Source: Siphonodentalium dalli
Taxonomy: Eukaryota; Mollusca; Scaphopoda; Gadilida; Siphonodentaliidae
Direction: 5' to 3'
Length of the DNA: 64,000 nt
Assembly (NCBI GenBank): GCA_032622095.1
Contig: CP136062.1
Coordinates: 203,263,959-203,327,958, forward strand
The notes below the pieces were generated by a model, which saw only the letters and a program-made list of their open reading frames with translations, did not search any database and was not told the DNA's origin. Position 1 is the first letter of the stretch; the number at the start of each line of letters is the position of its first letter. The translations under genes were made by a program, and so were the position numbers. Shown here piece by piece: positions 23,613-35,501 of this stretch.

Positions 23613-24094
23613 GGTGCAATATGTTGTTACATATGATCCAGTCATTTCTTTCCCCATTCTATGGTATAAAACCCTACTACAGGCAATAGTAGTCAACGCA
23701 CCAACTGTGAATTCAGGTACAGTAATGCCCTAAATAATCGACCCCTTAACCACTGCAGAATTATGGGTAACTTTTCAAGATTTAGTCAGAAATGTGTCTT
23801 GTTGCCATTCATCGGAAAGCTCTCAGCCATATTTCCGTTGTTGTTACATATGATCCAGTCATTTCTTTGCCCATTCTGTAGTATAAAACGCTACTACAGG
23901 CAATAGTAGTCAATGCCCTAAATAATCGACTCCTTAACCACAGCATAATTATGGGTAACTCTTCAGGATTTAGTCGGAAATATGGCTTGTTGCCATCCAT
24001 CGGAAAGCTCTCAGCCATATTTCCGACTAAATCCTGAAAAGTTACCAATAATTCTGCTGTGGTTAAGGAGTCGATTATGTAGGGCATTACTGTA
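23613..24094. mobile_element. A4/A5: half A palindrome, repeated flank, complete A palindrome
   Basis: A host segment (TTGTTACATATGATCCAGTC..CAGGCAATAGTAGTCAA, 23623-23697) is followed by an A left half (23718-23837) that breaks at the hairpin centre. A second, slightly diverged copy of the same host segment follows (about 23838-23911), then A5 (about 23910-24094) ending AGGGCATTACTGTA. A5 has also lost its central arms. Confidence 0.75.
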
Positions 24095-24580
24095 CCTTCA
24101 TACTAAATCACTCTACATTTTATTAAGAAACACAAAGAGTTTGTTTGTAGAGCTGAGTTGGTGGAGTTGATTTGATCTACTTCTTGTTAAGTGGTTTGTA
24201 CTTTAAATACTTGAAACTGTCATGGTTCAATATCGGAGAAGTACACAGACATTGATTATGCATCTACACTGTACTTTGGAGTACTTGAGTGGCATATGGT
24301 ATTCTGGTATATCAGAATAGAGATTCAGCAATTTTAATTGGGCCTTTAACATAGATCATTGAATTTGAATGTACATGATAGGGCTTTTGTCTGTCTTTTA
24401 AAAATAAAACTGACTTAGTATTTAGTTACTACAGTATAATCAAGAACTTTCAATGAGATTCCACTCTCGAAGGGAATGTGGTTGGGATGGGACCTAGAGG
24501 TTTTCGGGGTATATATGTACCATGTATATGATAGGGGGAACCAATACACATGCACTATATTGAATGAAACCAATACTCAG

Positions 24581-24764
24581 AATGCTTGTCTGTGCAGATG
24601 TCTGTATATCAGCCATGGTTTATGAGAATGCTTGTCTGTGCAGATGCCTGTATATCAGCCATGGTTTATGAGAATGCTTGTCTGTGCAGATGCCTGTATA
24701 TCAGCCATGGTTTATTAGAATGCTTGTCTGTGCAGATGCCTGTATATCAGCCATGGTTTATGAG
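24581..24764 (+). repeat. 46-bp tandem repeat, four copies
   Basis: Copies begin at 24581, 24627, 24673 and 24719 with AATGCTTGTCTGTGCAGATG and continue CCTGTATATCAGCCATGG. The copies are nearly identical. 46 bp is not a multiple of three, so the open frame through it shifts at each unit and is not a gene. Confidence 0.9.
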
Positions 24765-24798
24765 ATCTCATTGAAGTATTCTTGTGGCTTACCATTAA

Positions 24799-25181
24799 CC
24801 CTTTACCCAACAAACCGGCCAAAACCGGCCAAATAAAGCTTCAACAGCCTAAAATATCTTCGGTCTGTCTCAATAGAACCATACACATATGGATATCATT
24901 GGAACCGGCTCCTTGACCACATTGTGATAGTTACAGTTATGCCCTGTGCCAATGCATTCTCTTATATATGCGAGTCGACCATAGGTCACCTCGCATATAT
25001 AAGAGAATGCATTGGCCTAAAAAAATCTTTTTTTACAATTTTTCTTAATACATTCTTTAACAATTTTATAATTTTTAATGTGTTAAGCCGATGCATTCTC
25101 TTATATATGCGAGGCGACCTATGGTCGACTCGCATATATAAGAGAATGCATTGGCACAGGGCCCTTCTGTTGGGTAAAGGG
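24799..25181 (+). mobile_element. B1: family B TTAA element with two opposed hairpins
   Basis: TTAA flanks at 24795-24798 and 25182-25185. The ends are CCCTTTACCCAACA and TGTTGGGTAAAGGG. After a 150-bp left part with CCGGCCAAAACCGGCC, hairpin 1 (GCCAATGCATTCTCTTATAT..) and hairpin 2 flank an A/T-rich spacer. Hairpin 2 is the reverse complement of hairpin 1, including its asymmetric centre. No ORF. Confidence 0.85.
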
Positions 25182-25350
25182 TTAAGGTTACTGTCAAAGG
25201 AATTCTCATTGATGCAGAATAGTGTTGTTAATTGTATTTTCAGTTCTCAAGCAATCGCCTTTGTGTGTATAGAAATGTTGAATTATTTGTCTTTCTCAGA
25301 AAATATAGGTTAATATCTGAATTTCATGAAAGTCTTGTTAAGTCTTTTTG

Positions 25351-25437
25351 TATAATCACATACAATTTCTGTATAAAATCACATACAATTTCTGTATAAT
25401 CACATGCAATCTCTGTATAATCACATGCAATATCTGT
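25351..25437 (+). repeat. Short tandem repeat, about 21-bp unit
   Basis: About four to five copies of TGTATAATCACATACAATTT(C) with small variants. Confidence 0.7.
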
Positions 25438-25661
25438 GACTCTTTAGTCATTGACATATTTCATTATTCTCCATTCCTTTATTTTGTGTATGCAAATCAA
25501 CAATCTACTTTTCATCTTTATTAGGATATTGATTTTGTTCGACACTGAAAAAAATGTGCTAATAAAACAAAATGTGGCATGAACTACTAAGTACAATGTA
25601 GAACTACCAGTACAGTATATTAAAATAACATTGTCATTTTGTCCTTGGAGATTATCTATAT

Positions 25662-26053
25662 CCCTTTACCCAACAGAAGGGCCCTGTGCCAATGCATTCT
25701 CTTATATATGCGAGTCGACCATAGGTCGCCTCGCATATATAAGAGAATGCATTGGCTTAACACATTAAAAATTATAAAATTGTTAAAGAATGTAAGAAAA
25801 AATGGTAAAAAGTGTTAAAAAAAGATTTTGTTTAGGCCAATGCATTCTCTTATATATGCGAGGCGACCTATGGTCGACTCGCATATATAAGAGAATGCAT
25901 TGGCACAGGGCATAACTGTAACTATCACAATGTGGTCAATGAGCCGGTTCCAATGATATCCATATTTGTATGGTTCTATTGAGACAGACCGAAGATATTT
26001 TAGGCTGTTGAAGCTTTATTTGGCCGGTTTTGGCCGGTTTGTTGGGTAAAGGG
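25662..26053 (-). mobile_element. B2: family B element, opposite orientation to B1
   Basis: It starts CCCTTTACCCAACAGAAGGG and ends GGTTTGTTGGGTAAAGGG. The right flank is TTAA (26054-26057); the left flank (CTATAT) has lost it. Both internal hairpins are full length. It lies 480 bp from B1 in inverted orientation, so the two could pair over nearly 400 bp. Confidence 0.85.
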
Positions 26054-26321
26054 TTAAGACATGTAATTATTGCTGTGTTGCTGCCCTACAGTACATGCAT
26101 ATATTAATAGTGAGAACACCATGTGTGCCTTTAATTGTGCAGTAAATCTTATAGTGATTGTGTTGATTGAGAATCCTAATGGAGAAACATCTGATGTTCT
26201 ATGTTTCATATACAGCTCAGTCAATGGAGTCTTACTAGTAGTTTATCAACTGTGTCCCAAGTGGAATGTAGATGACAATGATTAAAGATATCTTTAATGT
26301 TCAAGACCTCCAGTTACATGC

Positions 26322-26546
26322 TACAGTAATGCTCTAAGTAATTGACCCCTTAACCACAGCAGAATTATGGGTAACTTTTCAGGATTTAGTCGGAAATATG
26401 GCTTGTTGCCATTCATCGGAAACTCTCACTGAGAGCTTTCCGATGAATGGCAACAAGGCATATTTGCCATATTTCCAACTAAATCCTGAAAAGTTACCCA
26501 TTATTCTGCTGTGGTTAAGGGTTCGATTACTTAGGGCATTACTGTA
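26322..26546. mobile_element. A6: family A palindromic MITE
   Basis: It runs from TACAGTAATGCTCTAAGTAA to ACTTAGGGCATTACTGTA. Both arms carry AAGTAAT and CCCTTAACC in place of the common AAATAAT and TCCTTAACC. A short CATATTTGC duplication sits in the right arm. Confidence 0.8.
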
Positions 26547-26957
26547 CATATAATGTTCCACAATAATCTAGTTTTTACATCATTATAAGGCTGTTGAATG
26601 CCAAAACAAAGTTAAATGTGACATAAATTAGAATTATAAATAACAATGTCATTGAAAATTTAATAAGATTATTTCAGATAAATGTAATCAATTTCAGTTA
26701 GACATGTCTAACATTGGTGTGCCACAAAATGTAGATAGTTTAACACATGGAATTGTAATGCTTACACCAACAAATAATGGAAATCTATGGATGTAACCAC
26801 ATAGCCAGTCAAGCTGTTGAAATTTTTAAAACAAAATGTGACGAAGTAGTCAGAACACTATGGTATGTGTGACTTTAATTGTACAGTAAACCAAATAGTG
26901 ATTGTGTTGATTCAGAAGCAGGATGGATCGAGAATCTAGCACCTGAGCTTTCTGTTC

Positions 26958-27378
26958 CAAGCCTTGAAATAGTGTATCTGTCATTTGCAGAATGAGGTCC
27001 CCACTCCCCAGAGGATACATTTTGACACCAAATTCATCCTCTGGGAACCTCATTCTGCTTAAACCTCAACTCCTATGGGAGACCTAGTATCAGATTGAAG
27101 TTCCCCAGTTGAAGTTGGTGATGTTCACCCATTAGTCACCTCGATTATGCATATTATCTTCTGCAAATTAGGGGATAGAGAAACTGAACAGAAGTAACTA
27201 AAAACAATGTTAATTTGAGACTATAGATACATGTACTTCCCAGGAAATGAGGCCTAATCAGAATGAGGTTCCCCAGAGGTGAATTTGGTGATGCTACCCC
27301 ACTATGCGGGATAGCATCACTAATTTCACCCTCCGGGGCCTCATTCTGCAAATGACAGACACACTATTTCAAGGCTTG
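26958..27378. mobile_element. C3: family C element, type 2 spacer
   Basis: The ends are CAAGCCTTGAAATAGTGTAT and CACTATTTCAAGGCTTG. Hairpins are at both ends. The spacer has AATTTGAGACTATAGATAC-like and CACCTCGATTATGCATATTA blocks (orientation mixed between copies). The left hairpin is altered (CCCCACTCCCCAGAGGATAC). No target duplication is visible. Confidence 0.7.
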
Positions 27379-27736
27379 CTCAATCCTTCTTGGCGTCTTA
27401 GTTTATTGACTTTGAAAGCTTTATTTTCTGGGAGAAATTTTAAGTGATAATTGAATTCAATTACATTTTCACTGCTATTATTAAGGTTAATGAGGGGGCG
27501 TCTTTGTGAGGGAGTCTGAGTTTACTGGCACTCTACCAAAATGAGTTATTTTGAGTGCTTCTCATAAAATATAACTCCTTTCTAAGTCACATTTTAAAGC
27601 GAAGCTTGATAAAATTGTCTGCGAAGAAAGATTAGATTTCAAGCTGATTCATTTAAAAAATTGAGGAGTATTTTTCAGTGTCCTTGAGAAAGCTTGAACA
27701 TGCTTACACTATTTACTCCTGCCCTATAATGTGTTT

Positions 27737-28707
27737 AACCCTTTCTTCACTAAATACGCAGTCAAGTCTGAGTTTAGTGTGCCTGTCATTTGCAGAATGA
27801 CGTCCCCAGAGGGTGAATTTAGTGACGCTATCCCACATAGTGGGCTAGCATCACTAAACTCACCTTCTGGGAACCTCATTCTGCATGGCCTCATCTCCTA
27901 TGGGAGACATACATGTAGACTCAGATTGAAGTTCCCAAATGATGAATATTGCGATGTACACACATTGGGAACCTCGATTATGCAATATGTGTCCTTGGGG
28001 ATATAGAGAACCTAAACTATTAAATAAAGAAATATAATCTATGTGAAGAAGTTTCTATAGAAATTTGATAATAAAGAAACTAATTCCAGAGAAGATGAGG
28101 CCTATGCAGAATGAGGTCCCCAGAGGGTGAATTTAGTGATGGTAGCCCTCAGGCACACTAAATTCAGACTTCACTGCATATTTATTACCTGCAGCATTTC
28201 CCAACAATGAATAGAAATCCTTCTGCACTTGTATTGTATTATTTGTATATGTATATGATTTATTTCAGACTGAGAAGTCCATATTAAGCATGTTTACAAC
28301 ATGAATATAAGAATACAATAAATCAGTGTTAATCAATAGGTTATATATATAACAGATAATTCCATGACTTGAATAGTTTTTGCATCCCCAGCCGACTCAG
28401 TGCAAATGCAATGATCTAGCCAGGAAACTGTTCCCTGTGCTGCACTGACATAAGTAAATGTATCTGATGTGGGACCGAAATATTCTACATCAGAAAATTT
28501 CAATGAAACCTCTCTACAGAATCCACACATGTTACTTGTATTTTGTCAGGCATTCGCGTTGAAGTTTCCCATCACATACACCACTTTTGTGTATTATCTG
28601 TAGTCTGCTGATATTACCTGAACTTACATACAGATGAATTATTGACCGTTCCAATGAATACTTTTATAACTGGGTGGGAGAATCCATTTAGTAAAGAAAG
28701 GGGGGGG
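27737..28707. mobile_element. E3: family E element interrupted by C4
   Basis: TTAACCCTTTCTTCACTAAA opens it at about 27735. The matching right part (ACCGTTCCAATGAATACTTT, GGAGAATCCATTTAGTAAAG) ends in a G run at about 28700. C4 and a further 250-bp insertion (about 28260-28560) lie inside. The right TTAA is lost where C5 sequence begins. Confidence 0.55.
27763..28171. mobile_element. C4: family C element, right hairpin truncated
   Basis: It starts CAAGTCTGAGTTTAGTGTGC and ends CACACTAAATTCAGACTT. The left hairpin is complete, the type 1 spacer is present, and the right hairpin stops after its first arm (GATGGTAGCC). It lies inside E3, so it is younger than E3. Confidence 0.7.
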
Positions 28708-28709
28708 GC

Positions 28710-29050
28710 TATCTTCACCAAATTCACCCTTTGGGAACCTCATTCTGCTGAGGCCTCAATTGCTATGGAGACCTTGGATCAGATTGAAGTTCCCCCCATT
28801 GAAGTTGGTGATGTTCACCCACTAGTCACCTCGATTATACATTTTATCTTCTGCAAATTAGGGGATATAGAAACTGAACAGAATGGGAAAAGTTACTACA
28901 AGCAATATTAATTTGAGACTATAGATACTTCCTAGAAGATGAGGCCTAAGCAGAATGAGGTCCCAAGAGGGTGAATTTGGTAGCATAACTAAATTCACCC
29001 TCTGGGCTCTCATTCTGCAAATGTCACACACACTATTTCCAGACTTGCTA
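28710..29050. mobile_element. C5: family C element, left end missing
   Basis: It begins within the first hairpin (CTTCACCAAATTCACCCTTT), has the type 2 spacer (CCCATTGAAGTTGGTGATGT, CTGCAAATTAGGGGATATAG) and a degraded right hairpin, and ends near ACACACTATTTCCAGACTTG. Confidence 0.65.
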
Positions 29051-29099
29051 AGAAGAACATGGAACAATATATAGACTTTGTTTTTATTGATATTATTTA

Positions 29100-29480
29100 T
29101 ACAGTAATGCCCTAAGTAATCGACTCTTTAACCACAGCAGAATTATGGGTAACTTTTCAGGATTTAGTCGGAAATATGGCTTGTTGCCATTCATCGGAAA
29201 GCTCTCACTTAACTCACTCTGCATTGATATGGCTTTAATGGGACTTGAACCAGAGTTACTAGTATTGCATAAAATAAATTATTGCATGCATGATCAAGCT
29301 TACAGTAATGCTCTAAATAATCGACTCCTTAACCACAGCAAAATTATGGGTAATTTTTCAGGATTTAGTCAGTGAGAGCTTTCCGATGAATGGCAACAAG
29401 CCATATTTCCGACTAAATCCTGAAAAGTTATCAATAATTCTGCTTTGGTTAAGAAGTTGATTACTTAGAGCATTACTGTA
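29100..29480. mobile_element. A7/A8: half A palindrome, transferred flank, second A palindrome
   Basis: An A left half (29100-29218) breaks at the hairpin centre (GCTCTCAC). A segment of about 88 bp follows (29213-29300), matching the left flank of A3 (16866-16980) up to the next TACAGTAATG. A8 (29301-29480), a copy with a shortened left arm, ends ATTACTTAGAGCATTACTGT. The arrangement parallels 23613-24094. Confidence 0.75.
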
Positions 29481-30251
29481 GGCAACATACTCTTTAAATA
29501 AACTCTTATAACTAGGAATTTGAAGATTTAAATGAACGATAAATTTTATAAAGCAGGCACCCTCTATGGGTTTACAATGATTCATTTGTAAAGATATTCA
29601 GATCAACAGCTCATCTCAACTTCCCTCCAAATGAATGAATGGGAAGCATCTAACTACATGTCAGTGAGTACCCATTTTATTGTTTTCGCAGTGTTAACCT
29701 TGCAGATCCCTCAGTGAATATCATCTGTGTATAGGCTAGCTCGGCATGCCTTTGTCTGTGTAAATAATATGCACCCTTTTTTCCATGACTTGAAGTGAGA
29801 ATCTGCCAAGCATAGCTATTCTCATCCTCCCTGGAGGTATATTTGTGTATGACGAATGCGGTGGATAATCACATGTTATTATTATATCCAATCAGATTGT
29901 TTTGATTGATCCTGAGATAGGATTGTTGCGCTCGGTGCAATTTCAGTGCAGCAAGGTTAAATTGTAAAGGTGGCTTTCTTTTTATGAATAGATTAGTTTT
30001 TGTCACAACCAGTCTGTTGACCAGCCAGAGTGGTTGGTGTCTACTCGATAATTAGACAGAGTGCCTTTGGGGTCTGTTCAATAATTACCAGTAGTCTTCC
30101 TTCTTGTTGGCAGTGGACAAAAACTGGACAAGATCTCTATGATATTCCTAAAGGCTTACAGTTGCTTCCAGAATTAGTTCCATATAGCTTGGTACAGCTT
30201 CTTCTAAAACTTTGTGCAAATTGTTTAACTGACATTCCAAACAATATGCGG

Positions 30252-30276
30252 GTGGGGGGGGGGGGGGGGGGGGGGA
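30252..30276. repeat. Poly-G tract
   Basis: A run of more than 20 G after GGTG; a possible quadruplex and a likely source of length error in assembly. Confidence 0.8.
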
Positions 30277-30509
30277 GTACAACCAAATGCAAGCTATCCT
30301 TGAGAAATGTTTGTTAACTTTTCACTATAACATGCGTATAAAGCTGTATCTATCCCCAATTTATATTAATTGTAATGTTTAATGATAAGATAATATTTAT
30401 TAGCAAATCATGGAATATATGTTGTCTGCTACAAACGTGACATAAATAAAATAGCATGAATATAGTGCTACAGAATTGAACTGGTTTTAAAGATACGGTA
30501 AGTGTTGGT

Positions 30510-31015
30510 GGTGGGTATTGCTGTTAAAATATTCACCTCCGTTAAAACTACCATATAAACTGAAAGAATATTATATTGTAGACAAACTTTGTTCTTATAC
30601 CAATCATAAATATCACTTGTGGATTGCATGTTATTTTTATGTTAGTACAAAACAATCAACACCGGGGAGACACCACAAATGAACTTTGGTTAGAAATGCC
30701 ACCAATTTGTTTACAACATACCTGTATAGCATTTGCTAATTCTCGCCCCTCACCTCGCCTTTTGGTGTTGAATGGGTCACCGTGCATCACTCTCCTAAAA
30801 AAAATTACCACATTTTTGAGTGTTTTGCTTATCGCTCACTATTTATGTGCTCCATATTAACAAATGCTCGGCTCACACAAAGTGTGTTTTGTTGATAATA
30901 TAGCATTCATATTATAATTATACTATACTATTAGTATATACATTGTATTCTTCAGGAAATTTTCAAAATTTGGTAACTGTTATTTATAAATTATAACCTA
31001 TAGTGAAGGCGATCT
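30510..31015 (+). repeat. Dispersed repeat P, copy 1
   Basis: Ordered blocks shared with 32330-32905: TATTGCTGTTAAAATA, GTTCTTATACCAATCATAAA, CAATCAACACCGGGGAGA, TGAGTGTTTTGCTTATCGC, ACTATTAGTATAT and AATTTGGTAACTGTTATTTA. No coding frame and no terminal repeats were found. The two copies are in direct orientation, 1.8 kb apart. Confidence 0.6.
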
Positions 31016-31033
31016 GTGCCTTTAATATACATG

Positions 31034-31203
31034 TACAGTAATGCCCTAAATAATTGACTCCTTTAACCACAGCAGAATTATGGGTAACTTTTCAGGATTT
31101 AGTCGGAAATATGGATTGTTACCATTCATCGGGAAGCTCTCACCGAAAAGTTACCCATAATTCTACTGTGGTTAAGGAGTTGATTATTTAGGGCATTACT
31201 GTA
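31034..31203. mobile_element. A9: family A element lacking its centre
   Basis: The outer arms TACAGTAATGCCCTAAATAA and TTATTTAGGGCATTACTGTA are intact. The right half of the central palindrome is deleted, joining GGGAAGCTCTCAC to CGAAAAGTTACCC. Confidence 0.75.
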
Positions 31204-32329
31204 GTTAAACATTGCCATTGGAGCTTTAACAGTTTGGGGCTTCAGTAGTATTTTAAGAAAATCTCGATAAGGTACTCAAACTTTTAATGTCTACATGTAT
31301 GTTAGGTTTCTGAGATAGGGATTTTCTTTGATCATCATATTTGTTGGAGTGCAAAATGAAGTGCTCTTCATCTTCCATTACATTACAGTGTATGCATGTT
31401 CTATCTATTATATCAGATTTGGGCCTCTTGGATCTTTCAGTTTCAATACCAGCTAGTTTTTGTGAAGACTGATTCTGATAGTTGTTAATTACCTAACCAA
31501 AGATTTTGAGATATTCTGAGTTAATACTTTTGGAATTCAAATTTATTATAAATAAATATATTGATATTTTATGGTAACGTATATATCCATGTAAAGTACT
31601 GAATAGAAAACTGAAAAACAATTGAATTCTCAATATAGATTGTTGAGTGGTGTATTTGATCGATCGTATCTTAATACGGAAAGCTTTTCTCGTCAAAAAA
31701 GAATGCATCGCTTTAAGATAGCTGCTTGCCTGACCCTGTATGTTTACGATAAAAATATTTGCTGTGTCATTGTTGTCAAACACTCGACAGCACTCCTTGA
31801 ATGGAATGGTGACCTTGTAGTCAATAAAGTTCTGTATTTTATTGGATAATTATTGTGGTAGTTGTATAACCAGTATTGCAACCTTATTATTTGCATTTAA
31901 GGCTATGGAAGGAGTAATATAACATACATCGCTTGATGAATTTGTATTCAAATTGAATACATGGAATTTCCATGGTTTATTTTCAAGTCAGCCTGAATTG
32001 ATAGCACTAAGGTTGTGTTCAAACTTGTCATTCATATAATTGGGATTTATGTTATCGCTAATAGACCCACATACGTACATCCAGCTTTTTGGGAAACTTA
32101 TTTTTACCTTGGCCACACCAATATTATAGCCCAGTTTACTACCGGTAACATCTTTTTTGATAAAAGTAGATGCATTATTGTCAATCGATAATCGAAACAT
32201 TGTGGAACTATATTAATTTCATTTAGATTACTCAAAATGATATGTTTTATTCAAAATATAAAATAAATAAATGTTTTATTCAAAACATGAAATAAACTGA
32301 GGTTGTTCTTAAAATTATAGATGGCCTTC

Positions 32330-32905
32330 TTGATGGATATTGCTGTTAAAATAGTCACATCAAACCACCATAAACAGAAAGATTATTAAAGTATACGCAG
32401 ATTTTGTTCTTATACCAATCATAAATATCATATAAGTACATGTAGCATGCTATTGTCAAGATCGTATGCAGTATTAGCAAACAAGGCCATGTTTATGATG
32501 TTATGTTACAGTACAGTACAAATTTTTAAGAGTGTGCGATAAGCAAGACAATCAACACCGGGGAGATCCCAGTATCCAACTATGTGAATCTTTGTTAAAA
32601 CTGTACCATGTTGTTTACAACATACATGTACATGTACGTTTAGCTTTCGCTCATCCTCGCCACTCAATATTGTGGTATTGAATCATGGTGAATCAATCTC
32701 CCAAAAAAAAATCACCATGTTGTTGAGTGTTTTGCTTATCGCACACTCTTTATGTGCTGTATATAAACAAATAATCGGCTCTTGAGTTTTGTGGATAATA
32801 TCGTATTCATACTATCATTATACTATATATACTATTAGTATATTCTTGAGGAAATTTTCATAATTTGGTAACTTTTATTTATAAATTACAAAAACCAAGG
32901 CCATC
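32330..32905 (+). repeat. Dispersed repeat P, copy 2
   Basis: Same block order as copy 1 (GATATTGCTGTTAAAATAGT through AATTTGGTAACTTTTATTTA). It differs by small indels. Confidence 0.6.
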
Positions 32906-33110
32906 CAACCATTTAATAATGAAACTAAAGAAAAGAGAAAGCACTTGGACACTCCAAAATCTTCACCACATTATTTATATTTTAGTCAACACGAACATAA
33001 ATCAATCAATAAAAAGGTTTAGTTTTTACAATCGCTGATTACAAGTAGCAGGAAAAAAGTTGTAAGATGCATGGGTTCATAAACTAGGCGATAAATTGCT
33101 GTTTCCTTAT

Positions 33111-33517
33111 GGCCCTGAGTTTAGTGTGCCTGTCATTTGCGGGATAGCATCACCAAATTCACCCTCTGAAGATCTCATTCTGCATGACCTCATCTGCTAT
33201 GGAAAACTCAGATTGATGGTCCCAAATTGTGAATATTGTGATGACTACACCCATTAGGAACCTCGATTATGCAATGTGTCGTCTGCCAATTTGTGGATAT
33301 AGTGAAACTAAAGTTGAAAAGAAATAGAATCTATGTAAAGAAGTTTCTATAGAAATTTTATAATAAAGAAACTTTCCAGAGAAGATATGGCCTAAGCAGT
33401 ATGAGGTCCCCAGAGGGTGAATTTAGTGATGCTAGCCTGCTATGCAGGATAGCATCACTAAATTCACCCTCTGGGGACCTCATTCTGCAAATGACAGGTA
33501 CACTAACCTCCGGCTTG
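33111..33517. mobile_element. C6: family C element, type 1 spacer
   Basis: The left end is CCTGAGTTTAGTGTGCCTGT, with part of the left hairpin deleted; the right hairpin is complete. It ends CACTAACCTCCGGCTTG. The flanks TTCCTTAT and TTCCTTAA form an 8-bp duplication with one mismatch. Confidence 0.7.
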
Positions 33518-33887
33518 TTCCTTAATGGCTGGTTTGAATATCATTCTGGTATTGCCATGATACAATAAATGGATAGCCGCCCTGGGAGAGCTCCGTTGCC
33601 AAGTACACATAAACTTAACTTATGAGTTGTTCGACCTTGACATTCATATGATTTCATCAGTTATAGCCTTGTTATATTAATTTTCATTTCTATGCACTCT
33701 GTGCTTTGCAGCTTTCTGAAGCCATTTCAGCCCATATAAACCCTGAAATAGCAATCCCATTAATATATATAGCCATAAAATAACTGACCCATAAATCACA
33801 CTATTAAATATAACCTTGAGCTATTTTATTATAGGTTATTGCCGTTATAGGATCTCTGAACTTGTGGGTGTTTGCATGCTATCTATT

Positions 33888-34104
33888 TACAGTAATGCCC
33901 TAAATAATCGACTCCTTAACCACAGCATAATTATGGGTAATTTTACAGGATTTAGTTGGAAATATGGCTTGTTGCCATTCATCAGAAATCTCTCAGTGAG
34001 AGCTTTCCGATGAATGGCAACAAACCATATTTCCGACTAAATCCTGAAAAATTACCCATAATTCTGCTGTAGTTAAGGAGTCGATTATTTAGGGCATTAC
34101 TGTA
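33888..34104. mobile_element. A10: family A palindromic MITE
   Basis: A nearly complete palindrome from TACAGTAATGCCCTAAATAA to TTTAGGGCATTACTGTA, with a few arm mismatches (CATCAGAAAT, TGTAGTTAAG). Confidence 0.85.
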
Positions 34105-34298
34105 GATCGGTGGTTCAATCTATTTACCCCTTTTAACCCAAACACATGCCAATTGATTTGTTTCTAAATGTACCCACGTAACCATTGGAATGATTTATTT
34201 TTCATTCTCCATATGCCAAAAGACTCATACAACAACTGTTCGCAAATAAAACACAGAAATACAGCAGCGCATGTAACAAATTTCAGAAGCTAGCTATC

Positions 34299-34678
34299 CA
34301 AGACTTGAAATACTGTGCCTGTCATATGCAGAATGAGGTCCTTAGAGGGTGAATTTAGTGATCCTACCCTGCACATTGTGGGCTAATTTCACTAAATTCG
34401 CCCTCTTTTTAGTTACTTTTTTCCTTCTGTTCAGTTTCTATATACCTTAATTTGCAGAAGATAAAATGGATAATCAAGGTGACTAATGACATCACCAACT
34501 TCAACTGGGGAACTTCAATCTAATCCTAGATCTCCCATATGGCAGTCTCAGCAGAATGAGGTTCCCAGAGGGTGAATTTGGTGATGCTAGTCCACTGTGT
34601 GGGATTGCATCGACACTAAATTCACCCTCTGAGGACCTCATTCTGGAAATGACAGACACACTATTTCAAGCCGGCTTG
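34299..34678. mobile_element. C7: family C element, type 2 spacer
   Basis: The ends are CAAGACTTGAAATACTGTGC and ACACTATTTCAAGCCGGCTTG-like. The flanks TAGCTATC (34291-34298) and AAGCTACC (34679-34686) look like a decayed 8-bp duplication (two mismatches). The left hairpin is partly deleted. Confidence 0.7.
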
Positions 34679-34862
34679 AAGCTACCAATGTTTAGATGCA
34701 TGCTATTTTATGCAAAATTGAACCAAATCGCTTCAGAAATTGTACTAAATACATATATCTTTAATACTGGTATAATAAAAACTGTCTTTTTTTCTGATTT
34801 TGTTGTCCAAAAAATTCAGGTATGGAGGGCTTTTCTTCTTTTTCTCACATATATTTTTTTAA

Positions 34863-35215
34863 CCCTTTACCGAACAAACCGGCCAAAACCGGCCAAATAA
34901 AGCTTCAACAGCCTAAAATATCTCCGGTCTGTCTCAATAAAACCATACAAATATGGATATCATTGGAACCGGCTCATTGACCACATTGTGAAGGTTACAG
35001 TTGTGCCCTGTGCCAATGCATTCTCTTATATATGCGAGTCGACCATAGGTCGCCTCGCATATATAAGAGAATGCATTGGCCTAAAAAAAATCTTTTTTTA
35101 ACACTTTTTACCATTTTTTCTTACATTCTTTAACAATTTTATAATTTTTAATGTGTTAAGCCAATGCATATATAAGAGAATGCATTGGCACAGGGCCCTT
35201 CTGTTGGGTAAAGGG
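34863..35215 (+). mobile_element. B3: family B element, second hairpin shortened
   Basis: TTAA is at 34859-34862 and 35216-35219. The second hairpin has collapsed to GCCAATGCATATATAAGAGA plus its closing arm, losing about 40 bp including the centre. The rest matches B1. Confidence 0.85.
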
Positions 35216-35274
35216 TTAAAGCACAAGCTTTGCATGGATTATTTATATTAAAATCAAAAAAGTCTCTTATTTTG

Positions 35275-35501
35275 CAGAATATAAAATGCATAATCAATGT
35301 AACTAATGGGTGAACACCACCAACTTCAACTGGGGAACTTCAGTCTGATCCAGAGTCTCCCATAGCAGTTGAGGCCAAAACAGAATGAGGTCCCCAGAGG
35401 GTGAATTTGGTGATGCTTGCCTGCCAGGCGGGATGGTGTCAGTAAATTCACCCTCTTGGGACCTCATTCTGCAAATGTCAGACACACTAAATTCAGACTT
35501 G
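35275..35501. mobile_element. C8: family C element, left part missing
   Basis: Type 2 spacer (TGCAGAATATAAAATGCATA, CACCACCAACTTCAACTGGG), then a complete right hairpin, ending GACACACTAAATTCAGACTTG. The first hairpin and the left terminus are absent. Confidence 0.65.

Noticed and set aside
24586-24774. 62-codon Cys/Met-rich ORF
   Set aside because: It lies wholly in the 46-bp tandem repeat and changes frame with each unit.
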